In this document: in pieces, positions 46,229 to 57,228 of the stretch
Layout of the letters: each line of letters starts with the position of its first letter
Numbering within the stretch: position 1 is the stretch's first letter
From: Ancylobacter crimeensis
Lineage (GTDB): Bacteria; Pseudomonadota; Alphaproteobacteria; Rhizobiales; Xanthobacteraceae
DNA: 64,000 nucleotides
Assembly: GCF_023016805.1 (NCBI RefSeq)
Contig: NZ_JALKCH010000004.1
Coordinates: forward strand, 62,001-126,000
Direction: 5' to 3'
Position numbers and translations under genes: made by a program
Notes under the pieces: model-generated
What the model saw: the letters and a program-made list of their open reading frames with translations, nothing else
Told to the model about the DNA's origin: nothing
The model's database searches: none

Positions 46229-46639
46229 TCAGGCGAGCGGAGGGCCGCGCGCGGCGTAGGCGGCGATCAGGGTGCCGAGGGCGACATGACCGGTATCCGG
46301 CCATCGGAAGGGCCGGGCATGGGTTAGGGGCGCACGTAGCGCGGCCGGCGTCGGTGGTGTGCCAGCGCTTCCTGCCAGATGGCAACCGGCCATGCAGCAA
46401 TCGGGCGTGTGATGAGAGGGATCGACGGGCGCGCCGCCATCACGCTGGGCGCCGCCGCTTTCCAGACCCGAGCAGATGACCTGTCCCGCCAGTTCCGGGC
46501 TATAGCGCGCCGCACCATGGGCGCCGGTGGCAAGGCCACCGAGCATGGTCTGAAGCACGAGCAGATAGCCGGCGGCGAGCGCCAGCAAGATCCGTCCCGT
46601 GCCGCCCTTCCCCATCATGCCCGTTCCCCGGCCGATCAT
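46229..46639 (-). CDS. DUF2946 family protein
   Basis: The ~136-residue protein has one membrane segment (LLALAAGYLLVLQTMLGGLATGAHG), a Cys/His cluster HHTPDCCMAGCHLAG and the C-terminal AYAARGPPLA ending seen in DUF2946. Members sit beside copper chaperone or TonB receptor genes, and their role is unknown. It lies 80 bp upstream of the PCu(A)C gene on the same strand. ATG 46639 is taken in preference to the GTG at 46663. Confidence 0.75.
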   Translation of the reverse strand: MIGRGTGMMGKGGTGRILLALAAGYLLVLQTMLGGLATGAHGAARYSPELAGQVICSGLESGGAQRDGGAPVDPSHHTPDCCMAGCHLAGSAGTPPTPAALRAPLTHARPFRWPDTGHVALGTLIAAYAARGPPLA

Positions 46640-46667
46640 CCGCGATCCACCTTTCACCGGCACGTCT

Positions 46668-46689
46668 CTAGAGCATTTTCGTGCAAAGC
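46668..46689. repeat. Degenerate half-copy of the GCATTTTC palindrome
   Basis: CTAGAGCATTTTCGTGCAAAGC matches the first 22 bases of the minus-strand form of the 6547-6595 element, with substitutions after CATTTTCG. The other arm is not present, so it looks like a decayed or truncated copy in the divergent gap between the DUF2946 and small secreted protein genes. Confidence 0.45.
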
Positions 46690-46791
46690 GCAGTGCGACT
46701 CACCGACCGTCGGGATAGACGACGCGGGCAACATGGAACGGCTGTCGCCGCGATGCGTTGCCGTTGGGTGATGTTGCCGGGAGCTCTCGCC

Positions 46792-47133
46792 ATGTTACGC
46801 GCATCCCTTGCCCCAGTGGTCCTCCTGCTCGCCCTATGCTTGCCGGCCCTCGCCCAGAGCCCGGCGGAGCCCTCGACCGGCTGCACAAGCGGGATAAAGG
46901 CTCCGGACGCCCCGGCAACGCCGCCGACCCAGGGTGCCGATGCTGGCACAAGTCCGGGTGGGGCGGGTTCCACCGGGTGGACGGGCGGCACCGGCGGGTC
47001 CTTCGTCGGCACCTCTCACGACAATCCGGATGGCAGCAAGAGCAGTCACCCGGAGACGGCGACCGGCCTCAATCCCATCGACAAGCCGTCGAACCCGGCT
47101 GCGCAGGGAGAGGGTTCACAGTCGCCCTGCTGA
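46792..47133 (+). CDS. Small secreted Gly/Ser/Thr-rich protein
   Basis: The 113-residue protein has a clear signal peptide ([16 protein letters not shown], cleavage near residue 21) then a low-complexity mature part with [39 protein letters not shown] and two Cys at the ends. I recognise the [11 protein letters not shown] pattern from small exported proteins of Rhizobiales with no known function. GGGAG 8 nt before ATG 46792 supports the start. It converges with the xylose ABC ATPase gene. Confidence 0.7.
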   Translation: MLRASLAPVVLLLALCLPALAQSPAEPSTGCTSGIKAPDAPATPPTQGADAGTSPGGAGSTGWTGGTGGSFVGTSHDNPDGSKSSHPETATGLNPIDKPSNPAAQGEGSQSPC

Positions 47134-47137
47134 GGGC

Positions 47138-47962
<825 letters not shown>

Positions 47963-47975
47963 GATCCGTCTCCCC

Positions 47976-49301
47976 TCACTTGAAGCGCTTGCGGTAGACG
48001 GTGTCGATGAAGACGGCGAACACCAGCACCATGCCGACCACGATGTTCTGGTAGGGCGTATCGACCCGCATCAGCACCATGCCCGATTGCAGGCTCTGCA
48101 TCACCAGCGCGCCGAGCATGGCTCCCGCCACGGTGCCGGCGCCGCCGGACAGCGAGGTGCCGCCGATGACCGCGGCGGCGATCACGTAGAGCTCGTCGAG
48201 CGTACCCTGCGCATTCGTCGCGGAGTTGAGGCGTGCAGTGGAGATGGCCGCGCCGATGGCCGCGAGCCCGCCCATCAGCGCGAAGACCTGCACCGTGATG
48301 CGCCGGGTGTTGATGCCGGCGAGTTCGGCTGCCTCCGGGTTTCCGCCGATGGCGAAGACATAGCGGCCGAAGCGGGTGCGGGTGGTGATGAAGGTCATGA
48401 CGATTCCAACCGCCAGCGCCACGAGAACCGGCACCGCATAGCCGAAGCTGATGAAGAGCCCGTCCGCCGGCACCTCGATGCCATGGGCTTCCGCATAGCG
48501 GCGGGCAAGGGCGGCGGGCAATGTGTAGGCGTTCATCACCAGCGTGGCCGCGATCACCGCCAGCGAGGCGAAACCGGCGGTCACGAACTCGGCCCAGACC
48601 GGCTTCAACGGGAAGCGAAAGCGCTTCCTCTGCTGGCGCGCGCGCACCGTGGCGAAGACGATGGCGAGTATGGCGAGGGTGCAGACCATCCAGCTCCAGC
48701 CCGCCCCGATGGAACCGTCGGCACCGCCGCCGAGCAGCTTGAAATGGTCGTCGGTGAGCGGGATCGTCTTGCCTTCCGCGACCGCCCACGCCGCCCCGCG
48801 CCACACCAGCAGGCCACCCAGCGTGACGATGAAGGCCGGCACGCCGAGATAGGCGATGATGAAGCCTTGCAGCGCGCCGATCGAGGCGCCGAGCGCGATG
48901 CCGACGACAAGCGTCAGCATCCACACTGCGGGATGGTTGAAGCCGAAGGCCGGCATCAGATAGCTGGCCTGGAACACCGCCATCACCATGCCGGTGACGC
49001 CGAGGATCGAACCCACCGACAGGTCGATGTGCCTCATCACGATGACCAGCACCATGCCGGTAGACATGACCGCGATGGAGGCGGTCTGCACCGACAGGTT
49101 CCACAGGTTGCGCGGCGTGAGGAAGGTGTGGTCGGCGAGGAAATCGAACACGATCCAGATGATCGCGAGCGCGCCGACCATGCCGAGGAAGCGCATGTCG
49201 ACTTCCAGCGCGCCGAGCCGCGAGACCGGTGCCGTCTGTGGTGCGGAGGCGGGGACCGTCTGTTTGGCGGGAGGCGGCCCGCCGGCCGGGATGTCGCTCA
49301 T
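47976..49301 (-). CDS. xylH: Xylose-type ABC permease XylH
   Basis: The 441-residue CUT2 permease has ten or more membrane segments with [51 protein letters not shown], the cytoplasmic loop [21 protein letters not shown] and [29 protein letters not shown], all typical of XylH. It lies between xylF and xylG. Confidence 0.94.
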   Translation of the reverse strand: MSDIPAGGPPPAKQTVPASAPQTAPVSRLGALEVDMRFLGMVGALAIIWIVFDFLADHTFLTPRNLWNLSVQTASIAVMSTGMVLVIVMRHIDLSVGSILGVTGMVMAVFQASYLMPAFGFNHPAVWMLTLVVGIALGASIGALQGFIIAYLGVPAFIVTLGGLLVWRGAAWAVAEGKTIPLTDDHFKLLGGGADGSIGAGWSWMVCTLAILAIVFATVRARQQRKRFRFPLKPVWAEFVTAGFASLAVIAATLVMNAYTLPAALARRYAEAHGIEVPADGLFISFGYAVPVLVALAVGIVMTFITTRTRFGRYVFAIGGNPEAAELAGINTRRITVQVFALMGGLAAIGAAISTARLNSATNAQGTLDELYVIAAAVIGGTSLSGGAGTVAGAMLGALVMQSLQSGMVLMRVDTPYQNIVVGMVLVFAVFIDTVYRKRFK

Positions 49302-49384
49302 GGGCCGTCCTCATCCATCCATTCGAGCCGGTCGCGAGCGCAAACCCGTCGCGACCGGCTTCAAGCCATAGGGCGAGGGTCGGA

Positions 49385-50425
49385 TCAGTCGCAGGCCTTG
49401 ACCTTGCCCTTGGCGACGCCCTGGCAGACGGTCGCCTTCGGCGCCCAGCCGGCTTCGATGATCACGCCGAGATTGTCCCGGGTGATCGGGATCGGCTTGA
49501 GGAAGGTGGAGTTCATCGCGACGCGCTTCGGGCCGCCGGTGAAGGTGGTGGTGCCGGGGACCTTGTCGAGCGCGGTTCCCTTGGCGAGCTGAAGCGCGAT
49601 TTCGGCCGCCTTCCTACCCAGTTCGCGCGAATCCTTCCACACCGAGACCGTCTGGGTGCCGAGCGCGATGCGGTTCAACGCCGCGAAATCGGCGTCCTGG
49701 CCGGAGACGGGCACGCTGCCGGCAAGGCCTTGTGCCGCGAGCGCCGCCACCGCGCCGCCGGCGGTGCCGTCATTGGAGGCGACCACGGCCTGCACGTCGT
49801 TCTTCGCCGCGGTCAGGAACTGCTCGGTGTTCTTCTGGGCGTTGGCGGGCAGCCAGCTGTCGGTATAGGCCTCGCCGACATTCTTGATCTCGCCCTTGTC
49901 GATATGCGGCTTCAGCACCTCCATCTGCCCGGAGAACAGGAAGTCCGCGTTCGGATCGGCTGAGGAACCCTTGATGAAGATGTAGTTACCCTTCGGCGCC
50001 AGCTTCAGCACCTCGGAGGCCTGCATCCGGCCCACCTCCTTGTTGTCGAAGGTGATGTAGTAGGCATAGGGGTTCTCGATCAGCCGGTCATAGCCGACCA
50101 CCGGAATGCCCTCGTTCTGCGCCTTGGTGATGGCAGGCCCGATGGCGTCGGAATCCTGTGCGAGGATGATGAGCGCATTGGCGCCCTGCGCGATCAGCGC
50201 TTCGACGTCGGAGAGCTGCTTGGAGGCGGAAGATTGCGCGTCGGCCGAGATGTATTTGGCGCCGGCGGCTTCCAGCGCCTTCTTGATGGCGGCTTCGTCG
50301 GTCTTCCAGCGCTCTTCCTGGAAGTTCGACCAGCTGACGCCGACCACGACATCGGCGGCGCGGGCGGCGGTGAGGCTCAGCGCGGTCGCGAGCGCGGCGA
50401 GCGAGAGCGTGAAGGACGTCTTCAT
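49385..50425 (-). CDS. xylF: Xylose-type ABC binding protein XylF
   Basis: The 346-residue exported protein has a signal peptide (to ~residue 23, TAARA) and a periplasmic binding protein fold with [82 protein letters not shown] and [17 protein letters not shown], the XylF pattern. GGGAGGA precedes ATG 50425. It is first in xylF-xylH-xylG, opposite the LacI-type gene. Confidence 0.94.
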   Translation of the reverse strand: MKTSFTLSLAALATALSLTAARAADVVVGVSWSNFQEERWKTDEAAIKKALEAAGAKYISADAQSSASKQLSDVEALIAQGANALIILAQDSDAIGPAITKAQNEGIPVVGYDRLIENPYAYYITFDNKEVGRMQASEVLKLAPKGNYIFIKGSSADPNADFLFSGQMEVLKPHIDKGEIKNVGEAYTDSWLPANAQKNTEQFLTAAKNDVQAVVASNDGTAGGAVAALAAQGLAGSVPVSGQDADFAALNRIALGTQTVSVWKDSRELGRKAAEIALQLAKGTALDKVPGTTTFTGGPKRVAMNSTFLKPIPITRDNLGVIIEAGWAPKATVCQGVAKGKVKACD

Positions 50426-50558
50426 CGGGTTCCTCCCAGGGATGATCGCTGTTCCGGCGGCTCCGGTCTCCGGAGCCGACGGTCTCGGGGCTGATTGGCG
50501 TTGCCCTCTTGGGGTGCCGGAGGCCTCGCAGCCTCGGCAAACCATTGGATTTCATGAT

Positions 50559-50583
50559 GGGCGCACCTCATTTATCTGTGCGC
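50559..50583. promoter_or_regulatory. Candidate operator in the xylF/regulator intergenic region
   Basis: In the 325-bp divergent gap 50426-50750, GCGCAC (50561-50566) and GTGCGC (50578-50583) form an inverted repeat with an 11-nt AT-rich centre, extended imperfectly by ATGATGG and TTCATGG. Palindromes with a central spacer suit LacI dimers. A TATAAT at 50633-50638 is the only obvious core promoter element. The rest shows nothing definite. The site shares GGGCGCACCTCA with a motif at 54855-54866. Confidence 0.4.
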
Positions 50584-50750
50584 TTCATGGATCCTTGCAT
50601 CTGGTGCGCGTCGCCGCGCAGGTTTCAATCTTTATAATCTCCGTTGACCACTCTAGCGCGTCTCGGCCGGTTCGGCTCTACATCCTTGGTCGAGTGGACG
50701 GAGCCCGAGGATGAGTTGCGTACCTCAGAGTTTGGGCGCAACATCGAACC

Positions 50751-51788
50751 ATGTCCAGACCCCTCTCACGCATAACTCTGCAGGATGTCGCCCGGGAGGC
50801 CGGGGTTTCGCTGGCAACGGCGGACCGGGTGCTGAACGGACGGGCCGGGGTGCGGGGGCAGACGGTGGAGCGGGTGCAGGCGGCCGTCGCGCGGCTCGGC
50901 TACAGGCCAAATCTCGCGGCGGCGCGGCTGGCGCGGGGCGAGACGTGGCGCCTGTGCTTCGTGCTGCCGGCGGGAAGCAATGTCTTCATGCGGCAGCTCG
51001 CCCAGCAGGTTGGGCTGACGGCGGAATGGCTGAAGGGGCAGAACGCCTATATCGACCTCGTGCGCGTCGATGTCTTCGCCCCCGAGGAGCTGGCGCGAAC
51101 GCTGGAGCGGCTGGCCGGCCGCTATGACGGGGTGGCGGTGGTGGCGCTCGATCATCCCCGCGTGCGTGCAGCGATCGACGATCTGGTAGGCGCGGGCGTC
51201 GCGGTGGTGACGCTGGTGTCGGACGTTCCCAACTCCCAGCGCGCCCATTATGTCGGCATCGACAACATCGCCGCCGGCCGTACCGCGGCGACGCTGCTCG
51301 GTCGGTTCGCGGGCGGACGGAGCGGCTCGGTGGGCCTTGTCGTCGGAACGGCGGCGCTGCGTGACCATGCCGAACGGCAGTTCGGCTTCAGCCAGGTGAT
51401 CACGGGGGAGTTCCCCGGCCTCAAGGTGGTCGCGCTCGGCGAGAGCTTCGACGAGGAGGAGCGCGCCCGCCAGGTCGCGCAGCGGCTGGTGAGCGAGGTT
51501 CCGGACCTTGTCGGGCTCTACAATGTCGGTGCCGGCAATCGGGGCATCGCTACTGCGCTGGAGGCGAGCGGGCGGGCGAAGGAGCTGGTCTTCATCGGCC
51601 ACGATCTCACAGACGACACCCGCCGCGCCTTGCTTCGCGGGGTGATGGACGCGGTCATCAACCAGGATGCCGGCCACCAGTCGCGTTCGGCGGCGCGGGT
51701 GCTGCTGGCCCATTGCGCGGGCGAGCCGCTGATGGAGGAGCAGGAACGTATCCGCATCGACATCTTCATCCGTGACAATTTGCCCTGA
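50751..51788 (+). CDS. LacI-family regulator of the xylose locus
   Basis: The 345-residue repressor has an N-terminal helix-turn-helix ITLQDVAREAGVSLATADRVLNGRAGV, hinge YRPNLAAARLARG, and a periplasmic-binding-like effector domain of the type with FVLPAGSNVFMRQL, VGIDNIAAGRTAATLLGRF, LYNVGAGNRGIATAL and INQDAGHQSRSAARVLL. The effector domain resembles those for sugars carried by CUT2 importers. Its place between xylFHG and xylBA makes xylose the likely inducer. Confidence 0.88.
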   Translation: MSRPLSRITLQDVAREAGVSLATADRVLNGRAGVRGQTVERVQAAVARLGYRPNLAAARLARGETWRLCFVLPAGSNVFMRQLAQQVGLTAEWLKGQNAYIDLVRVDVFAPEELARTLERLAGRYDGVAVVALDHPRVRAAIDDLVGAGVAVVTLVSDVPNSQRAHYVGIDNIAAGRTAATLLGRFAGGRSGSVGLVVGTAALRDHAERQFGFSQVITGEFPGLKVVALGESFDEEERARQVAQRLVSEVPDLVGLYNVGAGNRGIATALEASGRAKELVFIGHDLTDDTRRALLRGVMDAVINQDAGHQSRSAARVLLAHCAGEPLMEEQERIRIDIFIRDNLP

Positions 51789-51874
51789 TCCGGGGCAAAC
51801 CCTCTGCCGGAAGCCCGACTGCTTCGCTCCCTCCCTTCCTGCTCCGGCAGCCCGATCCTTAGGAAGCCCGACCC

Positions 51875-53347
51875 ATGTTTCTCGGCCTCGATCTCGGGAC
51901 CTCGGCCATCAAGGCCGTCCTCGTCGACGATGAACAGCGTGTGATTGCCAGTGCGGAAACCCCGCTCGACATTTCCCGCCCCGCGCCCGGCTTTTCCGAA
52001 CAGGACCCGGAAGCCTGGTGGCAGGCGACGCTCGCCAGCATCGACCGGCTGAAGGCGGAGAAGCCGGCTGAACTCGCCGCCGTGCGCGGCCTCGCTCTGT
52101 CCGGCCAGATGCACGGCGCGGTGCTGCTGGGAGCCGGCGGCGAGGTGCTGCGACCGGCCATCCTGTGGAATGACGGCCGCTCCATCGCCGAGTGCCGGGA
52201 GATGGAGGCGGCGTGGCCGGACCTGCCGCGCGTGACCGGCAACCGGGCGATGCCCGGCTTCACCGCGCCCAAGCTGCTCTGGGTGGCGAAGCACGAGCCG
52301 GAGGTTTTCGCCCGCACGAAAAAGGTTCTGCTGCCAAAGGCTTATATCGGCTATCGCCTCACCGGCGAGATGGTGGAGGAGATGTCGGACGGTGCCGGAA
52401 CGCTGTGGCTCGACACCGGCGCTCGCGATTGGTCCGACGAGGCGCTGGCGTTGACCCGGATGGATCGCAGCTACATGCCGCGTCTCGTCGAGGGCAACGC
52501 GCCGGCTGCTGCGCTGAAGCCGGAACTGGCGGCGCGCTGGGGCATGACGGCTGCGCCGATCGTCGCGGGCGGGGCGGGCGACAATGCCGCCGGCGCCATC
52601 GGCCTCGGTGCGATCCGCGACGGCGACGCCTTCGTCTCCCTCGGCACCTCCGGAGTGCTGTGGGCCACCACCGCACGCTTCGCGCCGAACCCGGCTCACG
52701 GTGTCCACGCCTTCTGCCATGCCATTCCTGCCACCTGGCACCAGATGGGCGTCATTCTCTCCGCGGCCTCGGCCTTCGGCTGGTGGTCGAAAGTGGCCGG
52801 CGAAGCGCCCGGCGTGCTGGAGAGCCGGCTCGGTCCCGCGCCTTCGGCGCCCGCGCCGGTGTTCTTCCTGCCCTATCTGTCCGGTGAGCGGACGCCGCAC
52901 AACGACCCCGAAGCGCGCGGCGCCTTTGTCGGTCTCGACCACGACACCTCGCGCGAGACGCTGACGCAGGCGGTGATGGAAGGCGTCGCCTTCGCTTTCC
53001 GCGACTGCCTTGAGGCGCTGCGCGAGGCGGGCACGACCATCACCTCGGCCGACATCATCGGCGGCGGCTCGCGCTCGCGCTTCTGGACCTCGGTGACCGC
53101 GAACGTCCTCGACCTGCCGATCCATCGCGTCGCGGATGGCGAGCGCGGCGGGGCGTTCGGTGCGGCCCGGCTCGCCCGCATGGCGGTGACCGGCGAGGCG
53201 CCGGAGGCCGTGTGCACCCCGCCGCAGCGGGTCGAGACGGTGGAGCCGGACGCTGCGCTGGCGGCCCGCTATGCCGAACGCCATGCGCGCTACCGCGCGC
53301 TTTATCCGGCCTTGAAGTCTTACAATATCAGGGAGTTACGCCAATGA
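51875..53347 (+). CDS. xylB: Xylulokinase XylB
   Basis: The 490-residue FGGY kinase phosphorylates D-xylulose. Motifs: [18 protein letters not shown] (phosphate 1), [102 protein letters not shown] and [15 protein letters not shown] precedes the ATG. The stop overlaps the xylA start by 4 bp. Confidence 0.96.
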   Translation: MFLGLDLGTSAIKAVLVDDEQRVIASAETPLDISRPAPGFSEQDPEAWWQATLASIDRLKAEKPAELAAVRGLALSGQMHGAVLLGAGGEVLRPAILWNDGRSIAECREMEAAWPDLPRVTGNRAMPGFTAPKLLWVAKHEPEVFARTKKVLLPKAYIGYRLTGEMVEEMSDGAGTLWLDTGARDWSDEALALTRMDRSYMPRLVEGNAPAAALKPELAARWGMTAAPIVAGGAGDNAAGAIGLGAIRDGDAFVSLGTSGVLWATTARFAPNPAHGVHAFCHAIPATWHQMGVILSAASAFGWWSKVAGEAPGVLESRLGPAPSAPAPVFFLPYLSGERTPHNDPEARGAFVGLDHDTSRETLTQAVMEGVAFAFRDCLEALREAGTTITSADIIGGGSRSRFWTSVTANVLDLPIHRVADGERGGAFGAARLARMAVTGEAPEAVCTPPQRVETVEPDAALAARYAERHARYRALYPALKSYNIRELRQ

Positions 53348-54666
53348 CGACCCGGACCTCGTTCTTCCGGCACAGCGAACCGCTTCGCTATGAGGGACCG
53401 CAATCACGCGAGCCCTTCGCCTATCGCTGGTACGACAAGGACCGGATGGTTCTGGGCAAGCGCATGGAGGACCATCTGCGCTTCGCCGTCGCCTATTGGC
53501 ACAGCTTCACCTGGCCGGGCGGCGACCCCTTCGGCGGCGAGACGTTCCTGCGGCCGTGGATGCATGGCGACGACGAGATGGCGCTGGCGCGGGCCAAGGC
53601 GGATGTGGCGTTCGACCTGTTCCACATCCTCGACGTGCCGTTCTTCGCCTTCCACGATCGCGACATCGCGCCGGAAGGGCGCACGCTGGCGCAGTCCAAC
53701 GCCAATGTCCGGGCCATTGCCGACATCTTCGCCGGCAAGATGGAGACGGAGAAGGTGCGCCTGCTCTGGGGCACCGCCAACCTGTTCTCCAACCGGCGTT
53801 TCATGGCCGGTGCGGCCACCAATCCGGACCCCGACGTCTTCGCCTATGCCGCCGCACAGGTGAAGAACGTGCTGGAGGTGACGCATGAGCTCGGCGGCGC
53901 CAATTACGTGTTGTGGGGTGGGCGCGAGGGTTACGAGACGCTGTTCAACACCGACCTGAAGCGCGAGCTCGACCAGATGGGCCGCTTCCTCAACATGGTG
54001 GTCGAGCACAAGCACAAGATCGGCTTCAAGGGCACCATCCTGATCGAGCCGAAACCGCAGGAACCCACGAAACATCAATATGATTTCGATGTCGGCACGG
54101 TCTATGGCCTGCTTTGCCGGGCCGGGCTTGAAAAGGAAGTGAAGCTGAACCTGGAGGCGAACCACGCCACGCTGGCGGGCCATTCCTTCGAGCACGAGAT
54201 CGCCATGGCGGCCGCGCTCGGGGTGTTCGGTTCCATCGACATCAACAAGGGCGACGCCCAGTCCGGCTGGGACACCGACCAGTTCCCGACCAATATCGAG
54301 GACACGGCGCTGGCCATCTACGAAATCCTGAAGGCGGGCGGCTTTACGACGGGCGGCATGAACTTCGACGCCAAGGTGCGGCGGCAGTCGATCGACCCCG
54401 AGGATCTGGTTCTCGCGCACGCCGGCGCCATGGATGTGTGCGCCCGCGGCCTGCTGATGGCGGCGAAGATGGTCGAGGACGGGGCGCTCAAGGCCGCCGT
54501 GGAGGAACGCTATGCCGGCTGGGACGGCGCGGAGGCGCAGGCCATGCTGGGTGGCGGGCGCTCGCTCGACGACATCGCCGCCCGCGTCGAGGCGGAAGGG
54601 CTCGATCCGCAGCCGCGCTCGGGCCGGCAGGAGCGGCTGGAGAACCTGTTCGCCAGCTATTTCTGA
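53344..54666 (+). CDS. xylA: Xylose isomerase XylA
   Basis: The 440-residue isomerase converts D-xylose to D-xylulose using two divalent metals. It has [38 protein letters not shown] (catalytic His), [53 protein letters not shown] (metal Glu), [35 protein letters not shown] and the C-terminal ASYF. ATGA overlap with xylB indicates one transcript. GlgC-length leaders or fusions are absent and the length is normal. Confidence 0.97.
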   Translation: MTTRTSFFRHSEPLRYEGPQSREPFAYRWYDKDRMVLGKRMEDHLRFAVAYWHSFTWPGGDPFGGETFLRPWMHGDDEMALARAKADVAFDLFHILDVPFFAFHDRDIAPEGRTLAQSNANVRAIADIFAGKMETEKVRLLWGTANLFSNRRFMAGAATNPDPDVFAYAAAQVKNVLEVTHELGGANYVLWGGREGYETLFNTDLKRELDQMGRFLNMVVEHKHKIGFKGTILIEPKPQEPTKHQYDFDVGTVYGLLCRAGLEKEVKLNLEANHATLAGHSFEHEIAMAAALGVFGSIDINKGDAQSGWDTDQFPTNIEDTALAIYEILKAGGFTTGGMNFDAKVRRQSIDPEDLVLAHAGAMDVCARGLLMAAKMVEDGALKAAVEERYAGWDGAEAQAMLGGGRSLDDIAARVEAEGLDPQPRSGRQERLENLFASYF

Positions 54667-55115
54667 CGGTCCCCTGCGGCAGCCCTTCCTCCGCCCCTGC
54701 CACGGCGGACGCCTCGGCCTGGTCCGTGCCCCCGCCGGACCGCGTGGGCCGGTGGGCGACGTGCCGCGAGGCCGGCGGCTCACGGTCCGGTCAGGCCAGT
54801 GAGGTGGATGATGAGACCAGAAGGTGCAGCCCCCGGCCGGGCCCTCTGTGTGAGGGGCGCACCTCAATATGTGAGGTGATTCGCGATCCTCCGGCCTGTG
54901 GCGTCGTCCCGGCGCCGGGCTCGGCTGAGCGGCGGGGTGGCTGGCGGGGTGGTGTTCCCCCCTTCCGCCTTATCCGGCCGGTTATGCGCGCCGCAACGTG
55001 AGGCGGCGTTGACAGGATCGCGTTTACCGCCTTCCATCGCGGATGGCGACGAATGGCAAACGAGATGGCCCGCCCAACGGGGCAGCGGGCCCGAAGGATA
55101 TGAGGACGCCCATCC
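54667..55115. other. 449-bp gap with alternating TGAGG/CCTCA motif
   Basis: Between xylA and the L,D-transpeptidase gene no conserved ORF is seen. TGAGG (54851), CCTCA (54862) and TGAGG (54872) alternate, and CACCTCA (54860-54866) with TGAGGTG (54872-54878) makes a perfect 7-bp inverted repeat around ATATG. This could be an operator or the loop-stem of a short hairpin. There is no following T run. GANTC or promoter elements are not evident beyond this. Confidence 0.4.
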
Positions 55116-55823
55116 ATGCGTATTTCCGCTTTCCGTTCCCGCGGCTCCGATACGGGACGCGCGCTGGCGCCTGACGCCGCCGCCCGCCGGGCGTTCCACG
55201 CCCTCGGCCTTGCGCGGTTCGCCCCGGCAGCCGTGACGCTCGCCATGCTCGCCAGCGCCGCGCCGGCACATGCCCAGGTGCGCCCGCCCGCGCCCGTGCA
55301 GCCCTCGGTCATGCAGATCGACGAAAAGCCGGGCTATGTGCCCTCCGACGACGAATCACAGCTCGACCCCGCTTTCCGCCGGCAGCCGGTCTATTTCCGC
55401 AGCAACGAGCCGCCGGGCACCATCATCATCCACACCGACGAGCGCTTCCTCTATCTGGTGCAGGGCAATGACCGCGCGCTGCGTTACGGCATCGGGGTGG
55501 GGCGCGACGGCTTCCAGTGGGCGGGCCTCGAGCACATCACCCGCAAGTCGGAATGGCCGGACTGGACCCCGCCGCCGGAGATGATCCAGCGCCAGCCCTA
55601 TCTGCCCCGTTTCATGGCGGGTGGCCCGGGCAATCCGATGGGGGCGGCGGCGCTCTATCTCGGCAAGACGGTGTACCGCATTCACGGAACCAACATGCCG
55701 AACACGATCGGCATGGCGGTGTCCTCCGGCTGCTTCCGGCTGGTGAATGCCGATGTCGCCGACCTGTTCCAGCGCGTGCCGGTGGGCACCAAGGTCATCA
55801 TCCGGCAGGCACCCTCGCTCTGA
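55116..55823 (+). CDS. L,D-transpeptidase (YkuD family)
   Basis: The 235-residue exported protein has a long N-terminal region with a signal segment (AAVTLAMLASAAPAHA, ending ~residue 52), a Pro-rich linker, then the YkuD catalytic domain (~95-233) with the hallmark HGTN and, 17 residues on, SSGCFRL bearing the nucleophile Cys. Such enzymes make 3-3 cross-links in peptidoglycan or attach proteins to it, in the periplasm. The phrase FRRQPVYFRSNEPPGTIIIHT precedes the domain, as in many Rhizobiales paralogues. Confidence 0.93.
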   Translation: MRISAFRSRGSDTGRALAPDAAARRAFHALGLARFAPAAVTLAMLASAAPAHAQVRPPAPVQPSVMQIDEKPGYVPSDDESQLDPAFRRQPVYFRSNEPPGTIIIHTDERFLYLVQGNDRALRYGIGVGRDGFQWAGLEHITRKSEWPDWTPPPEMIQRQPYLPRFMAGGPGNPMGAAALYLGKTVYRIHGTNMPNTIGMAVSSGCFRLVNADVADLFQRVPVGTKVIIRQAPSL

Positions 55824-55898
55824 GGGTGGGCCGATCGAGCGCGCCGTCCGCGCGGCGCCCGTGAACGACATGCGGCCCGAGCCGCAAATGGGGGAAAC

Positions 55899-56930
55899 AT
55901 GACACGCATTGCCAAGCCGCTCACCCGGCTGATGGCCGCTGCCGGCCTCGTGCTGGCCGCGGGCGCCGCCGGCGCCCATGCCGACACGCTCGCCGACGTG
56001 AAAGCGCACGGAACGCTGAAATGCGGCGTCAACCAGGGCCTTTCCGGCTTTTCCGCGCCTGACGACAAGGGGCAGTGGAGCGGCTTCGACGTCGACATCT
56101 GCAAGGCGGTGGCCGCGGCGACGCTGGGCGATGCCGCGAAGGTCACCTATGTGCCGCTGAGCGCGGAGGCGCGCTTTCCGGCGCTCGCCAAGGGCGAGAT
56201 CGACGTGCTCTCGCGCAACTCGACCTGGACCATGCAGCGCGAGACCGGGCAGAAGCTGCTCTTCCCGGCCGTTGCCTATTATGACGGCCAGGGCTTCATG
56301 GTGCCGGCCTCCCGCAACCTGACCTCGGGGCTGGAGCTTTCCGGCTCGAAGGTCTGCACCCAGGCCGGGACCACCAGCGCCCTGAACGCGAAGGACTATT
56401 TCGCGCAGAACAACATGACGCTGGAGCTGGTCGAGCTGCCCAGCGTCGACGAGGTGGCGAAGGCCTATGAAGATGGCCGCTGCAATGCGGTGACGACGGA
56501 CGTCTCCCAGCTCTACGCGCTGCGTCAGAAGCTGGCCAAGCCCGCCGACCACATCGTGCTGCCGGACGTCATCTCCAAGGAACCGCTCGGCCCCGTGGTG
56601 CGGCAGGGCGACGATGTGTGGTTCAACATCGTGAAGTGGAGCGTCTTCGCGCTGGTCAATGCCGAGGAGCTGGGCATCTCCACCGAGACGCTGGCGCAGG
56701 CGGCGTCGTCCTCCAAGCCGGACGTGAAGCGCTTCATGGGCACGGATGGCACGTTCGGCCCCGATCTCGGCCTTTCGAAGGACTGGGCGGTCGCGATCGT
56801 GAAGGCGGTGGGCAATTACGGCGACGTGTTCGAGCGCAATGTCGGTGCCCGCTCCAAGCTCGCCATCCCGCGCGGGATCAACCAGCTCTGGAGCGCCGGC
56901 GGCATCCTCTACGCCCCGCCGATCCGCTGA
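55899..56930 (+). CDS. aapJ: General L-amino acid ABC binding protein (AapJ-type), orphan
   Basis: The 343-residue exported protein has a signal peptide (to ~residue 28, AGAHA) and the family 3 solute-binding fold: GTLKCGVNQGLSGFSAPDDKGQWSGFDVDICKAVAAA, EARFPALAKGEIDVLSRNSTWTMQRET, SKVCTQAGTTSALN, DGRCNAVTTDVSQLYALR and PLGPVVRQGDDVWFNIVKW, all AapJ-like. GGGGAAA precedes the ATG. The usual aapQMP permease and ATPase genes do not follow, so it must use components encoded elsewhere. Confidence 0.93.
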   Translation: MTRIAKPLTRLMAAAGLVLAAGAAGAHADTLADVKAHGTLKCGVNQGLSGFSAPDDKGQWSGFDVDICKAVAAATLGDAAKVTYVPLSAEARFPALAKGEIDVLSRNSTWTMQRETGQKLLFPAVAYYDGQGFMVPASRNLTSGLELSGSKVCTQAGTTSALNAKDYFAQNNMTLELVELPSVDEVAKAYEDGRCNAVTTDVSQLYALRQKLAKPADHIVLPDVISKEPLGPVVRQGDDVWFNIVKWSVFALVNAEELGISTETLAQAASSSKPDVKRFMGTDGTFGPDLGLSKDWAVAIVKAVGNYGDVFERNVGARSKLAIPRGINQLWSAGGILYAPPIR

Positions 56931-56970
56931 GGCCGCGGCCGGCCCATCCGGCACCCGCATCCGGCCGCTC

Positions 56971-56996
56971 CCCGGCCGGGTGACGCGCCGGCCGGG
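56971..56996 (+). terminator. GC hairpin after aapJ
   Basis: CCCGGC (56971-56976) pairs with GCCGGG (56991-56996), and alternative longer pairings are possible because the stretch is rich in CCGGCCGG. It lies about 40 nt past the aapJ stop, without a T run. It could end transcription weakly. The remainder of the gap to 57228 shows no gene. Confidence 0.3.
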
Positions 56997-57228
56997 CCGG
57001 GGATGCCCCGAATAATCTCCGCGCCCGGCTCCGTCGCCGGAGGAGCGCGCCGTTCGTCGTTCCGCTCCACCAGTCGGCTCCCGGCCCTGTACCTCACTTC
57101 GGCCGGGACGACGCGATGGGCCCAGGCGACGGCCTCCCCCGTCGCCCCGCTCCGTCGCCCATGCCGCCTGCCGGCATATCCGCGTCGTCGCGGCATCCTT
57201 TCATCCGTCTTCCTTCCGGAGATCCCCG

